DNA from: Christensenellaceae bacterium
GTDB taxonomy: Bacteria; Bacillota; Clostridia; Christensenellales; Aristaeellaceae
Length of the DNA stretch: 64,000 bases
NCBI GenBank assembly: GCA_020025205.1
Contig: JAHHSO010000001.1
Span: forward strand, 62,001-126,000
Direction: 5' to 3'
In this document: in pieces, positions 24,895 to 33,382 of the stretch
How the letters are laid out: each line of letters begins with the position of its first letter
Numbering within the stretch: position 1 is the stretch's first letter
Position numbers and translations under genes: made by a program
The notes under the pieces: model-generated
The model's database searches: none
Told to the model about the DNA's origin: nothing
What the model saw: the letters and a program-made list of their open reading frames with translations, nothing else

Positions 24895-24910
24895 GCGGGA
24901 TTTTGAGGGA

Positions 24911-24939
24911 TTGCGGAAGCACCCGAAAAACGGTATAAT
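24911..24939 (+). promoter_or_regulatory. Promoter running directly into a terminator before folC
   Basis: TTGCGG (24911-24916), a 17-bp spacer and TATAAT (24934-24939). Transcription would begin near 24946, inside the left arm of the valS terminator stem. Confidence 0.6.
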
Positions 24940-24941
24940 GA

Positions 24942-24995
24942 AAACAGGCTGTCCGGCCTGGTCGTTGGTCGAGGCTGGACAGCCTGTTTCTTTTG
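24942..24995 (+). terminator. Long terminator hairpin after valS
   Basis: An 18-bp stem with one wobble (24942-24959 with 24972-24989), a 12-base loop and TTTCTTTTG. A second hairpin without a clear T tail pairs 25017-25024 with 25045-25052, before the folC ribosome site. Confidence 0.85.
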
Positions 24996-25089
24996 TTTAC
25001 ACACAGGGCTTTAAACAGCCGCGAATCCCGGAGGAGTGATCCCGTCGCGGCTTTATAAAATCTGAATACCATACGCAGGAGGGAATCGC

Positions 25090-26379
25090 ATGACAGAACA
25101 GGAAGCGATTGAGAAAATCCACAGCGTCTATCCGACAGGAAAGAAAAATGGCGTGGAAAACATGCGTGCATTGATGGCACGGCTTGGCAGTGTGCACAAC
25201 ACGGTGCCTGTGGTGCATGTCGCCGGCACAAATGGAAAGGGTTCCTGCTGCGCCATGATTGAGCGCATGCTCCGAGAAGCGGGATATAAGACAGGACTGT
25301 ATACGTCGCCATATATTGAAGTTTATAATGAACGCATTCGCATCAACGGTGTGCCGGTTTCGCCGGAGCGTCTGGCGGCGCTGGTGGAGCGTGTCTGGCC
25401 GGCGGTAGAGGAATGCCAGAAGGCGGATATCCATGTGACTGAATTTGAGCTGGGGACAGCGCTGGCCTTCTGCTGTTTCGCGCAGGAGAATGTGGATGTA
25501 GCCATTATCGAGGTGGGACTTGGCGGACGGCTGGACCCCACCAACATCGTGAAACCTCTTGTGTCTGTGATTACAGAAGTCGGCATGGATCACATGCAGT
25601 ATTTGGGCAGCACGATTGAAGAGATTGCGCTGGAAAAAGCAGGTATCATGAAGCCTGGCGTTCCGGTCTCACTGGGGGCGCAGGAAAAGGCGGCTCGAAA
25701 TGTGCTTATGGCGGCGGCGAAGGGGCTGGATATTCCCGTCATCGATCTGGATGCGCAAAATGTCCGCGCGGATCAAAAGGGCGTCACGTTTGATGTGCAG
25801 ACGAAAGGGGAAACGATCCGCGATGTGCATGTGTCTCTGTGCGGCCGTCATCAGGCTGAAAATGCCTGCGCGGCGCTGGGGGCGGTGCTGGCGCTCAGAA
25901 AGCACGGCTTTGCAATCACGCTGGAAGCTGTTCGCCGGGGCATGGAAAACGTGTCGTGGCCCGGGCGATTGGAATACTTTGGTCAGGTTCTTTTGGACGG
26001 CGCCCACAATGATCCCGGCGTGCGCGCGCTGTGTGCGTACTGCGACGACTTTTTGGATAAAGAAAAAACCGTGCTTCTTTCCGGCATGATGAAGGACAAG
26101 GAGACGGAAAAGATGTGCAAAAGATTGTCCACCCGCGTGCGCTGCGTCGTGTGCACAAGGCCCAATGTGCCGCGTGCGATGGAGGCGGACGAGCTTTGCG
26201 AAGCATTTGAAATGGAAGGGGTTCACGCCTATGCGGAGCCGGATGCGGCGCGGGCGCTGGAAAAGGCGCGCGGACTTGCCGGACCCAACGGGCTTGTGCT
26301 GGCGGCTGGTTCCCTGTATCTGATTGGCGAAATTCGCACGGTTTTGCGCAAGGAAAAGGAGTTTGCTCATGTCATTTGA
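25090..26379 (+). CDS. folC: Folylpolyglutamate/dihydrofolate synthase
   Basis: A 429-residue Mur-ligase-type enzyme that adds glutamates to folates. The ATP loop is VAGTNGKGSCCAMIE; LYTSPYIEVYNERIRING, EVGLGGRLDPTNIV and LDGAHNDPG are exact family stretches. The carbamylated Lys region EEIALEKAGIMKPG is present. GCAGGAGGG precedes the ATG. It overlaps rsmH by 11 bp, which implies translational coupling of two genes with no obvious shared pathway. Confidence 0.96.
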   Translation: MTEQEAIEKIHSVYPTGKKNGVENMRALMARLGSVHNTVPVVHVAGTNGKGSCCAMIERMLREAGYKTGLYTSPYIEVYNERIRINGVPVSPERLAALVERVWPAVEECQKADIHVTEFELGTALAFCCFAQENVDVAIIEVGLGGRLDPTNIVKPLVSVITEVGMDHMQYLGSTIEEIALEKAGIMKPGVPVSLGAQEKAARNVLMAAAKGLDIPVIDLDAQNVRADQKGVTFDVQTKGETIRDVHVSLCGRHQAENACAALGAVLALRKHGFAITLEAVRRGMENVSWPGRLEYFGQVLLDGAHNDPGVRALCAYCDDFLDKEKTVLLSGMMKDKETEKMCKRLSTRVRCVVCTRPNVPRAMEADELCEAFEMEGVHAYAEPDAARALEKARGLAGPNGLVLAAGSLYLIGEIRTVLRKEKEFAHVI

Positions 26380-27316
26380 ACACATCAGTGTGATGCTGAT
26401 GCCCACGGTGGATATGCTGGACGTCCGAAAGGGCGGCATCTATGTGGACGGAACGCTCGGCGGCGGCGGTCACAGCGCGGAAATTTTGCGTCGGCTTGAC
26501 GGCACCGGCCATCTGTACGGCATCGACCGCGACAACGATGCGCTCGCGGCAGCAACGGGGCGACTGGGCGGAGCGGGCAATTTTACCGCTGTCAAGGGCA
26601 ATTTTCACGATGTCCGGGAACTGCTTCGGGCGCGCGGCGTGGAGAAGATTGACGGCATGATGATTGACCTTGGCGTCAGCTCCTATCAGTTGGATACGGC
26701 TGACCGCGGCTTTTCCTATCATGCGGATGCACCGCTGGATATGCGCATGGATCAGGATCAGACGCTGACCGCGCGAGAGATTGTCAACACATGGCCGAAA
26801 GAGGAGCTTGTGCGCATTTTGCGCGACTACGCCGAGGAAAAGTGGGCGGCGCGCATTGCGGATATCATTCTGGAACACCGCGCGGAGAAGCCGCTGGAGA
26901 CAACCGGCGATCTGGTTGCCTGCGTCGATGCGGCGATCCCGAAAAAAATCCGCATGAAGGACAGCGGCCACAGCGCACGCCGCACATTTCAGGCGCTGCG
27001 CATTGCGGTCAACGACGAACTCGATCCGCTTAAAAAAGCACTGGAAGACATGGCCGATATGCTCAATCCGGGCGGCCATTTGGCGGTGATTACCTTCCAT
27101 TCTCTGGAGGACAGGATCGTCAAGCAGACGTTCAGACGTCTGGCGAATCCCTGCACCTGCCCGCCGCATATCCCGGTGTGCATCTGCGGCAAAAAGCCGA
27201 CTGTGCGCGTACTTGGGGGCGGCGGCGTCAAACCGTCTGCCGAAGAGGTCGCAGAAAACCCGCGTGCAAGGAGCGCCATGCTCCGCGGCTGCGAAAAGCT
27301 GGAAACCGCAGACTAA
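26369..27316 (+). CDS. rsmH: 16S rRNA m4C1402 methyltransferase RsmH
   Basis: A 315-residue SAM enzyme that N4-methylates C1402 of 16S rRNA. Motif I is YVDGTLGGGGHSAEIL; MMIDLGVSSYQLD, GHSARRTFQALRIAVNDEL and FHSLEDRIVKQTF are all standard. A Cys-rich loop (CTCPPHIPVCICGKK) lies near the end, as in many clostridial members. AAGGAG lies before ATG 26369. The usual mraZ-rsmH-ftsL-ftsI cell-division context is absent; here the gene follows folC. Confidence 0.96.
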   Translation: MSFEHISVMLMPTVDMLDVRKGGIYVDGTLGGGGHSAEILRRLDGTGHLYGIDRDNDALAAATGRLGGAGNFTAVKGNFHDVRELLRARGVEKIDGMMIDLGVSSYQLDTADRGFSYHADAPLDMRMDQDQTLTAREIVNTWPKEELVRILRDYAEEKWAARIADIILEHRAEKPLETTGDLVACVDAAIPKKIRMKDSGHSARRTFQALRIAVNDELDPLKKALEDMADMLNPGGHLAVITFHSLEDRIVKQTFRRLANPCTCPPHIPVCICGKKPTVRVLGGGGVKPSAEEVAENPRARSAMLRGCEKLETAD

Positions 27317-27736
27317 CGTAAAAACGCCGCGAAGCGAAGAAGGGCGTTTGAGGGACTTGTCCCTCAAGCGGGTTTGGACGTCAGCCCATCGTACCCTCTA
27401 ATGATAAAAAATAAGGCCGCTTTCCCAAGAAGGCGGCTTTTGCATGTCAAAATGATTGGAACTTGGAAAACGAGAAAGAGGGTGTTTATTCGGATTTCCT
27501 TCATGAAACACGTGACTGCACTGTTTCTGCCTGCCAAGTTTTGACGATACAGGGACCATTGAAAAAAGAAAAGCACTGACTGGCATGAAGAAATCATAAA
27601 AAATGCGGCAGGGTAAATCATCCCTGAGAAGAAATGCTGGTATTTTGGTCGAATATCTTGTATAATAAGCCCGAGGCCTAACTGCACCGCAGGGGTGCAG
27701 CGGTACTTCCATCAAAATAAATGGAGGAAATAGATT
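27317..27736. other. 420-bp gene-free region between rsmH and darA
   Basis: It holds a perfect 9-bp hairpin without T tail (27348-27356 with 27359-27367), the terminator at 27416, an AT-rich stretch without convincing ORFs, a TATAAT at 27661-27666 with no good -35, and a small CTGCACC/GGTGCAG hairpin (27681-27699) in the darA leader. No known RNA was recognised. Confidence 0.6.
27416..27441 (+). terminator. Terminator of folC-rsmH
   Basis: An 8-bp stem with one wobble (27416-27423 with 27430-27437), loop CCCAAG, then TTTT. Confidence 0.75.
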
Positions 27737-28066
27737 GTGAAACTGATTGTTGCAATTGTGCAGGACGAAGACGCGGGGCGTCTGGTGTCCGCACTGATGG
27801 ATAAAGGATTCGGCGTCACCAAGCTCGCCACGACTGGCGGCTTCCTGCGCGCGGGCAATACGACGCTCATCAGCGGCGTGGAAAATGACAAGCTGGACGG
27901 TGCGCTGGAAGTGATTGAAAAGATCTGCAAGAGCCGCGAGCAGATCACAGCCTCTACGACGCCCATGAACGGAACGGGCGGCGTCTATGTGCCTTACCCG
28001 ATTCACGTCAAGGTTGGCGGCGCGACCATTTTCGTTCTTGAGGTGGATCAATTCCTGAAGGTATGA
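27737..28066 (+). CDS. darA: Cyclic-di-AMP receptor DarA (PstA)
   Basis: A 109-residue PII-like trimeric signal protein that binds cyclic-di-AMP. The start KLIVAIVQDEDAGRLVSAL is highly characteristic, with TKLATTGGFLRAGNTTLISG forming the nucleotide pocket and a long T-loop-like segment after it. The start is GTG 27737, supported by TGGAGG 9 bases before; no in-frame ATG is nearby. It overlaps holB by four bases. Its binding output is unknown even in model species. Confidence 0.95.
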   Translation: MKLIVAIVQDEDAGRLVSALMDKGFGVTKLATTGGFLRAGNTTLISGVENDKLDGALEVIEKICKSREQITASTTPMNGTGGVYVPYPIHVKVGGATIFVLEVDQFLKV

Positions 28067-29034
28067 TGACGTTTTCAGATTTCAGGGGGCAGTCTGCGCA
28101 TATCGGCCAGCTTCAGACGGACTTTGCGCGGGGACATTATGTCCATGCCTACCTGTTTACCGGGCCGAAGGGCACGGGAAAGCGTTCGGTGGCGCAGCTC
28201 TGCGCACAAACGGCGCTGTGCAGGGGAGAAGATAAACCCTGCGGGATGTGCGGCCCGTGTCGGCGTGTGCTTTCAGGCACACATCCGGATGTGCATACGG
28301 TTGTCCCCGAAAAAGGAAAAAAGATCATTGGCGTGGGCGTCATGCGTGAGATGCTGGAGGAGGTTGCCGTCAAGTCTTTTGAGGACGGGGCGAAGGTGAT
28401 CCTCATTCCCGAGGCCGACCGCATGAATGCAGCCAGCCAGAACTGCCTGCTCAAAACGCTGGAAGAACCGCCGGAAGCGACGGTTTTCTTCCTGATTACC
28501 GATCAGCCGGCGGCATTGCTTCCGACCGTTGTGTCCCGCTGCCGCATTGTGCGCTTTCATCCGCTGAGCATTGACGAAGCGGCGGCACGGCTTGTTCAGC
28601 TGGGCGAAAGCCCGAACATGGCCAGAACCAAGGCGATGATGGCTGAAGGCTGTGTTGGGCAGGCACTTGAAATTGATGAAAATCAGCTGTCTGTGCGTCA
28701 GGAACTGACCAGAGACGTCTTTTCTGTTCATCGGGCGGGTGATGTGCTCGCCGTGGTGAATGCTTATAAAGGAGAGAGGGAGAAAAAGGCTCTGGACGTA
28801 CTGGAAGGTGCGCTCCGCGATATCCTCGGCCAGCAGGCCGGCGGTGTATCCATTGAGGGCTATGCGCCTCAGGCACAGGCATATGCGCAGACAGTGCCTT
28901 TGACGGGCGGTCTTGCGCTCATGCAGCAAATTACTAAAGCGCGCAAGATGATCGCCAGCAATGTGGCGTTTGCCTCGGCCTTTGAATCTGTCCTGCTCAC
29001 TGTATCGGAGGAATATGCCAAATGGCCATGGTAA
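28063..29034 (+). CDS. holB: DNA polymerase III delta' subunit
   Basis: A 323-residue clamp-loader subunit. The P-loop-like LFTGPKGTGKRSVAQ (about 32-46) is followed by a zinc module with Cys53, Cys60, Cys63 and Cys66, and then by FEDGAKVILIPEADRMNAAS, CLLKTLEEPP and the arginine-finger stretch VVSRCRIVRF. The ATG overlaps the darA stop. The darA-holB-ricT order matches the yaaQ-holB-yaaT region of Bacillus, here without tmk and yaaR. Confidence 0.95.
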   Translation: MMTFSDFRGQSAHIGQLQTDFARGHYVHAYLFTGPKGTGKRSVAQLCAQTALCRGEDKPCGMCGPCRRVLSGTHPDVHTVVPEKGKKIIGVGVMREMLEEVAVKSFEDGAKVILIPEADRMNAASQNCLLKTLEEPPEATVFFLITDQPAALLPTVVSRCRIVRFHPLSIDEAAARLVQLGESPNMARTKAMMAEGCVGQALEIDENQLSVRQELTRDVFSVHRAGDVLAVVNAYKGEREKKALDVLEGALRDILGQQAGGVSIEGYAPQAQAYAQTVPLTGGLALMQQITKARKMIASNVAFASAFESVLLTVSEEYAKWPW

Positions 29035-30149
29035 TCAGGGTGCGCTTTAAGCGCGCCAGCAAATTATATGATTTTGACCCGAACGGGTTTGAACTGCATA
29101 ACGGCATGATGGTTGTGACGGAAACGGCGCGCGGCGTGGAGCTGGGCGAGTGCATGTCCGGCATCATAGATGTGCCGGACGATCATCTGGTTCTGCCGCT
29201 CAAGCCCATTATCCGCATTGCGACTGAACAGGATCTGGCGATTCAGAAGAGCAACGAGCAGCGCGAAAAAGAAGCGTTTGCCATTGCACTGGATCGCATT
29301 GCCGATCATGGGCTGGAGATGAAGCTGGTGGATGTCGAATATGCATTCGATCACTCCAAGATCATCTTCTATTTCACCGCAAACGGACGTGTAGACTTCA
29401 GGATGCTGGTCAAGAACCTGGCGAGCATCTTCAAAACCCGCATCGAGCTGCGCCAGATTGGCGTGCGCGATGAGGCTAAAATGCTGGGCGGAATTGGCCC
29501 GTGCGGCAGGCCGATCTGCTGCCGATCTTTTTTGAGCGACTTCACGCCTGTGTCCATCAAGATGGCCAAGGAGCAGAACCTGTCGCTCAACCCGACTAAG
29601 ATTTCCGGACTGTGTGACCGGCTCATGTGCTGCCTCAAGTACGAACAGGATCAGTATGAAGCGACCCGCAAGCGCATGCCGCGCGTGGGGCGCGAGATTC
29701 TCACCCCTGACGGCGTGGGCACAATTAACGCGATCAATGTTCTGGAAGAAACTGTGCGTGTGCGCATTGCAGTGGGCGATTCGTTTGAACTGAGGGAATA
29801 CCCGATTGACGATTGCCAGCGTCCGGAGCAGGAGAAGCAGCAGCCTGCTGTCAGCGAGGAAGAAAAACAGACTGCGCAGCCGGAAAAGAAGGACAAACTG
29901 CGTACCAATGCAATCAAGCCGCGGCCTGTGCGCGAGAGCCAGAAGTCCGAAGAGGAAAAAGCTGAAAACAGGGACGAAAATAAAGTAAAATCAGAGAATC
30001 AAAAGAAAAACATGCCGAATCCGGAACGCCGGAAGGAGCCAAAAACAACCGTACAGCCTGAACAGATTCAGGAAGTGGAGCCGGAAGAATTGCTCCGAGG
30101 CGACGTTCTCCAGATTCGCGAGGACGAACAGCCGGAAGATCTTCTGTAA
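29022..30149 (+). CDS. ricT: RicT (YaaT), PSP1-domain protein
   Basis: A 375-residue member of the RicT family. In B. subtilis RicT with RicA and RicF carries [4Fe-4S] clusters and adjusts RNase Y specificity, affecting sporulation and competence. The PSP1 core spans about 1-230. Cluster-binding Cys are Cys161, Cys166 and Cys167 in GPCGRPICC and Cys198, Cys203 and Cys204 in LCDRLMCC. A charged, disordered tail of about 115 residues rich in E, K, Q and P makes it about 100 residues longer than the Bacillus protein. It overlaps holB by 13 bp. Confidence 0.94.
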   Translation: MAMVIRVRFKRASKLYDFDPNGFELHNGMMVVTETARGVELGECMSGIIDVPDDHLVLPLKPIIRIATEQDLAIQKSNEQREKEAFAIALDRIADHGLEMKLVDVEYAFDHSKIIFYFTANGRVDFRMLVKNLASIFKTRIELRQIGVRDEAKMLGGIGPCGRPICCRSFLSDFTPVSIKMAKEQNLSLNPTKISGLCDRLMCCLKYEQDQYEATRKRMPRVGREILTPDGVGTINAINVLEETVRVRIAVGDSFELREYPIDDCQRPEQEKQQPAVSEEEKQTAQPEKKDKLRTNAIKPRPVRESQKSEEEKAENRDENKVKSENQKKNMPNPERRKEPKTTVQPEQIQEVEPEELLRGDVLQIREDEQPEDLL

Positions 30150-30160
30150 GAAAATATGCC

Positions 30161-30189
30161 TTGCAATTCACAAAACTGCGTGATAAAAT
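30161..30189 (+). promoter_or_regulatory. Promoter of the ferredoxin gene
   Basis: TTGCAA (30161-30166), a 17-bp spacer and TAAAAT (30184-30189). Confidence 0.8.
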
Positions 30190-30232
30190 GTTTATAGGGA
30201 TAAAACCCTATTACATGATGGAGGTGAAATGT

Positions 30233-30403
30233 ATGGCTTATAAGATTACTGATGACTGCATCTCCTGCGGCGTTTGCGCGAGCAATTGCCCGGTCAATGC
30301 AATCAGCGAGGGCGACGGCAAGTTTGTGATTGACGCGGATACCTGCATTGAGTGTGGTGCTTGCGCCGAGAACTGCCCGGTCGGTGCTCCGGTTCAGGCC
30401 TAA
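30233..30403 (+). CDS. 2[4Fe-4S] ferredoxin
   Basis: A 56-residue clostridial ferredoxin with two cluster motifs, CISCGVCASNCP (about 10-21) and CIECGACAENCP (about 40-51), in a pseudo-twofold arrangement. It is a low-potential electron carrier for hydrogenase, PFOR and similar enzymes. GGAGGTGAA lies 5 to 6 bases before ATG 30233. Its own promoter and terminator suggest strong independent expression. Confidence 0.97.
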   Translation: MAYKITDDCISCGVCASNCPVNAISEGDGKFVIDADTCIECGACAENCPVGAPVQA

Positions 30404-30414
30404 TTGGGCGACAG

Positions 30415-30450
30415 AAGATGCATTCGGTTTTCATCGAATGCATCTTTTTT
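30415..30450 (+). terminator. Terminator of the ferredoxin gene
   Basis: A 12-bp perfect stem (30415-30426 with 30435-30446), an 8-base loop and T6. Confidence 0.92.
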
Positions 30451-30509
30451 CGATTTTAAACCCATGTTTTGATGGGAGCGCGCTTGCAAAGCGCAGGAAG
30501 GACGGAACC

Positions 30510-31757
30510 ATGAAGGGGAAAAACGATCTGTCGTCGGGCACAAAGGCGATGCTCGTTTTGACGAGCGTTGTAGTCTTGGCCTGCGTTGTTTTTCTGGCGC
30601 GCATTTTAAGCAGAGCGCCGGATCTCAAGGAAGCCTTTGCGCTTTTTCCGGCGGAGGAAGTGGTGCCGGATGAACCGGATGAACAGCTGAAGGTGGAGCC
30701 TGTTCCGACACGGGTTCAGGAAAAGAGCACCCCAGTGCCTCAAAAAGAACGGCCTGTTCTTCGCATGACGCTGGCGGCAGCGGGTACGGTTTACGCGCCC
30801 AGGGCAATTCGGGAAAGCGTGGAAGAGCGGGATGGACATTACGATTTTTCAAATGTGTTTGAAGGGTTGGGCGATACACTCAGCAGGGCAGATCTTTCCA
30901 TCGTAACGCTTGAAACCACGGCTGCAGGCAGAGAAGAGGGGTATGACAACTACAATACTCCGCCGCAGATTCTGGATGCGCTCAGAGATGCGGGGGTGGA
31001 TCTTGTTGCGCTGGCAACGGAGCGGGCGCTGGACAAGGGATATAAAGGGCTGGATATCACAAAAAGCGAATTGACATCGCGCGGCATGGCCTGTGCAGGC
31101 GTTCGTGAGGACGGACAGAGTACGGCGACGATGCTCAATGTCGGCGGCATACAGGTGGCCGTATTGGCTTATTCATATGGACTGAGCGAAGCGGGAAAAA
31201 CGCAGACCCGAAGCGATGCACGCGGCGTTTTGGCCATGCTGGACACGGAACGTATGACGCGGGATATCACTCGCGCCCGAGCGGAAGGCGCACAGGTGGT
31301 GGTGGTTTTGCCGCATTGGGGCACAAAGAATAAGCAGGAGATTCCTCAGAACGTGCGAGTGATGGCCGGAACATTGGCCAGAGCAGGTGCTGATGTGATC
31401 CTGGGCACACATCCGAATGTGGTTCAGGAGACAGAAAGACTGCGAGTCACACGAGCCGATGGATTGGAATATGAAACGGTCGTCTGCTATTCGCTGGGCA
31501 GTCTTTTGACAGATGCCCGGACGGAGCTGAACACGGCAGGCATGGCGGCACTTCTGCCCATTGAGTACGATTTTCAAACGCGGCGCGTCACGCTGGGAGA
31601 GCTGGAGGTTACGCCGCTGTACGTTGCACGCAGCAGGGAAAATGGGCGGAATGTGTATCGGGTCGTGAAAGCAGAAGATGAAGGAACTGAGCTGAATGAA
31701 ACAGAGCGGACGGCTGCACAGCGTGCGTCCGAAATTGTGAGGGAGATTGTCCGATGA
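30510..31757 (+). CDS. CapA/PgsA-fold membrane-anchored protein with a degenerate metal site
   Basis: A 415-residue protein with one N-terminal membrane anchor (about 13-32) and a Pro/Glu-rich linker to residue 82, then a CapA-type domain outside the cell. CapA-like proteins resemble metallophosphatases and act in poly-gamma-glutamate synthesis or related envelope work. Several family ligands are changed: the first GD is GT (AAGTVYAP, 91-97), NNH is TER (ATERALDKGYKG), and GHHPH is GTHPN. HWG is kept (LPHWGTKNK). It may bind rather than catalyse. It overlaps the P1 peptidase gene by four bases. Confidence 0.82.
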   Translation: MKGKNDLSSGTKAMLVLTSVVVLACVVFLARILSRAPDLKEAFALFPAEEVVPDEPDEQLKVEPVPTRVQEKSTPVPQKERPVLRMTLAAAGTVYAPRAIRESVEERDGHYDFSNVFEGLGDTLSRADLSIVTLETTAAGREEGYDNYNTPPQILDALRDAGVDLVALATERALDKGYKGLDITKSELTSRGMACAGVREDGQSTATMLNVGGIQVAVLAYSYGLSEAGKTQTRSDARGVLAMLDTERMTRDITRARAEGAQVVVVLPHWGTKNKQEIPQNVRVMAGTLARAGADVILGTHPNVVQETERLRVTRADGLEYETVVCYSLGSLLTDARTELNTAGMAALLPIEYDFQTRRVTLGELEVTPLYVARSRENGRNVYRVVKAEDEGTELNETERTAAQRASEIVREIVR

Positions 31758-32797
31758 ACGGAAAGCGAATTGCAGCGTACGGTATTGAAGTGGGCAAAAT
31801 GGAGAGAGGACCGCTCAACAAGATCACAGATGTGCCGGGCGTGCGCGTAGGTCATGCGACGATTCGGGATGCACACCATCATACGGGTGTCACGGTGATT
31901 CTGCCATGCGAAGACAATATGTTCAAAAACAAACTGACGGCGGCAAGCTTTGTTCAGAATGGATTTGGAAAGACACAGGGACTTGTGCAGGTGGATGAGC
32001 TGGGGACGCTGGAAACGCCAATCGCGCTGACCAATACGCTGAACATTGGTGTGGTGCATGATGCGATGGTCACGTACATGGCGGGGCGATGTGCTCAGGA
32101 TCGGGTACCAATGCAGTCCATCAACCCGGTTGTGGGCGAATGCAACGATGCGTCTTTGAACGCGATTATCGACAGACCGGTCACGGCAGAGCATGTTTTT
32201 GAGGCGATTGAGGCGGCTTGTGTGGACTTTGATGAAGGCGATGTCGGAGCGGGAACGGGCACTGTCTGCCATGGGCTCAAGGGCGGAATAGGCTCGGCAT
32301 CACGCGTTTTGACCATTGCCGGAAAGCGTTATACGCTGGGCGTGCTGGTGCAGAGCAACCACGGCTGTCTGGAAGAGTTGACCGTCCGCGGGAGGCGGCT
32401 GGGCGAGGAAATCATTGAAAAGCGCCGCGTTCAACCCAGTCCGGAGCCCAATGACCGCGGCTCCATCATGATGATTACGGCAACGGACTTGCCCGTCTCC
32501 GACCGACAGCTTCGGCGCATTATCAAGCGCTGCGGCGTTGGTTTGGCGCGCTGCGGCTCGTATTTTGGCCACGGAAGCGGCGATGTGATGATTGGTTTTA
32601 CAACAGCAAACCGTATGCCGCACGGAGGAATGCATCGCATCGTTTCTCAGCAGGTGCTGACTGAACATACGCTGGAAATGGCGTTTCGCGCGATGGCAGA
32701 GGCGGCGGAAGAGGCTGTGCTCAACTCCCTTTCCTGTGCCGATGATGTCATGGCCGAGGATGGAACGGTGTACGAGGGAATTGGTCAATATCTGTAA
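31754..32797 (+). CDS. P1-family (DmpA-like) peptidase
   Basis: A 347-residue member of MEROPS family S58, Ntn-type hydrolases that self-cleave before a nucleophilic Ser and remove N-terminal D- or L-residues or beta-peptides. The N-terminal signature ITDVPGVRVGHATIRD is exact. VGAGTGTVCHGLKGGIGSAS forms the substrate cleft, and the cleavage site is G-S in NDRGSIMMITATDLP. Length fits the family. The ATG overlaps the CapA-like stop, so the two are coupled; a joint role in turnover of envelope peptides is only a guess. Confidence 0.93.
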   Translation: MNGKRIAAYGIEVGKMERGPLNKITDVPGVRVGHATIRDAHHHTGVTVILPCEDNMFKNKLTAASFVQNGFGKTQGLVQVDELGTLETPIALTNTLNIGVVHDAMVTYMAGRCAQDRVPMQSINPVVGECNDASLNAIIDRPVTAEHVFEAIEAACVDFDEGDVGAGTGTVCHGLKGGIGSASRVLTIAGKRYTLGVLVQSNHGCLEELTVRGRRLGEEIIEKRRVQPSPEPNDRGSIMMITATDLPVSDRQLRRIIKRCGVGLARCGSYFGHGSGDVMIGFTTANRMPHGGMHRIVSQQVLTEHTLEMAFRAMAEAAEEAVLNSLSCADDVMAEDGTVYEGIGQYL

Positions 32798-32811
32798 CTC
32801 TATGGGTAATG

Positions 32812-32841
32812 AAAAATCCACCTGGACAAGGTGGATTTTTT
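32812..32841. terminator. Terminator after the P1 peptidase gene (bidirectional)
   Basis: A 12-bp stem (32812-32823 with 32829-32840) with A5 on one side and T6 on the other; it can serve both this gene and the convergent GNAT gene. Confidence 0.88.
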
Positions 32842-32858
32842 GATGGCATGTGAAAGGC

Positions 32859-33323
32859 TTACAGCAATTCCATGTTGATGGATTTTTCGGTGAAGCCGTT
32901 TTTTTCATACATCTTTCTGGCCTGCATATTTCGGGCGTTGACTTGCAGCTCAAGGCCGTCCATGTGCTCTTTCTGCGCTTTATCCTTCATATACTGGAGA
33001 AGCTGACTGCCAATGCCCTGACCGCGGCAGCTTTCTTTGACAACGAGATCGGATATGTACATCACATCTCTTGTCACCTGCTTATCGGACTGGATATGGC
33101 GGCGGGTGAACGTCAGCAAACCGACGACAACATGATCGACTTCGGCTACCAGGAGTTTTTTGTCCTCAATCAGCTGATTAAATTCGCTGGAGGAGAGGAC
33201 GGTATCTGTGGGCTTATAGATATCAGGGCGCCAGTCAATATGCAGTTTCTGAACTTCTTTCATCAAAGATTCTGCGCAGTCGTAATCTTCTGGTGTTCCA
33301 AAGCGAATCATACAGGGGTTCAT
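32859..33323 (-). CDS. GNAT-family N-acetyltransferase
   Basis: A 154-residue acetyltransferase. The acetyl-CoA loop is VVKESCRGQGIGSQLLQYM (Q/R-x-x-G-x-G form) after the strand MYISDLVV, and the end has LELQVNARNMQARKMYEKNG, the usual motif B. The substrate (small molecule or protein N-terminus) cannot be told. AAAGGAGG lies 8 bases before the ATG. nth lies upstream on the same strand, 60 bp away. Confidence 0.9.
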   Translation of the reverse strand: MNPCMIRFGTPEDYDCAESLMKEVQKLHIDWRPDIYKPTDTVLSSSEFNQLIEDKKLLVAEVDHVVVGLLTFTRRHIQSDKQVTRDVMYISDLVVKESCRGQGIGSQLLQYMKDKAQKEHMDGLELQVNARNMQARKMYEKNGFTEKSINMELL

Positions 33324-33382
33324 GTTCCGTCCTCCTTTGAATATTCAGGGATATCACATAGATATAAAGAAAAGATGTAGGT

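Noticed and set aside
25000..25089. THF riboswitch before folC
   Set aside because: Hairpins are present, but the conserved GGAGAGTAG-type core and the GGGATG-like pairing of THF-I are absent.
27364..27687. A 107-codon minus-strand frame in the rsmH-darA gap
   Set aside because: No ribosome site; it crosses the folC-rsmH terminator and matches no family.
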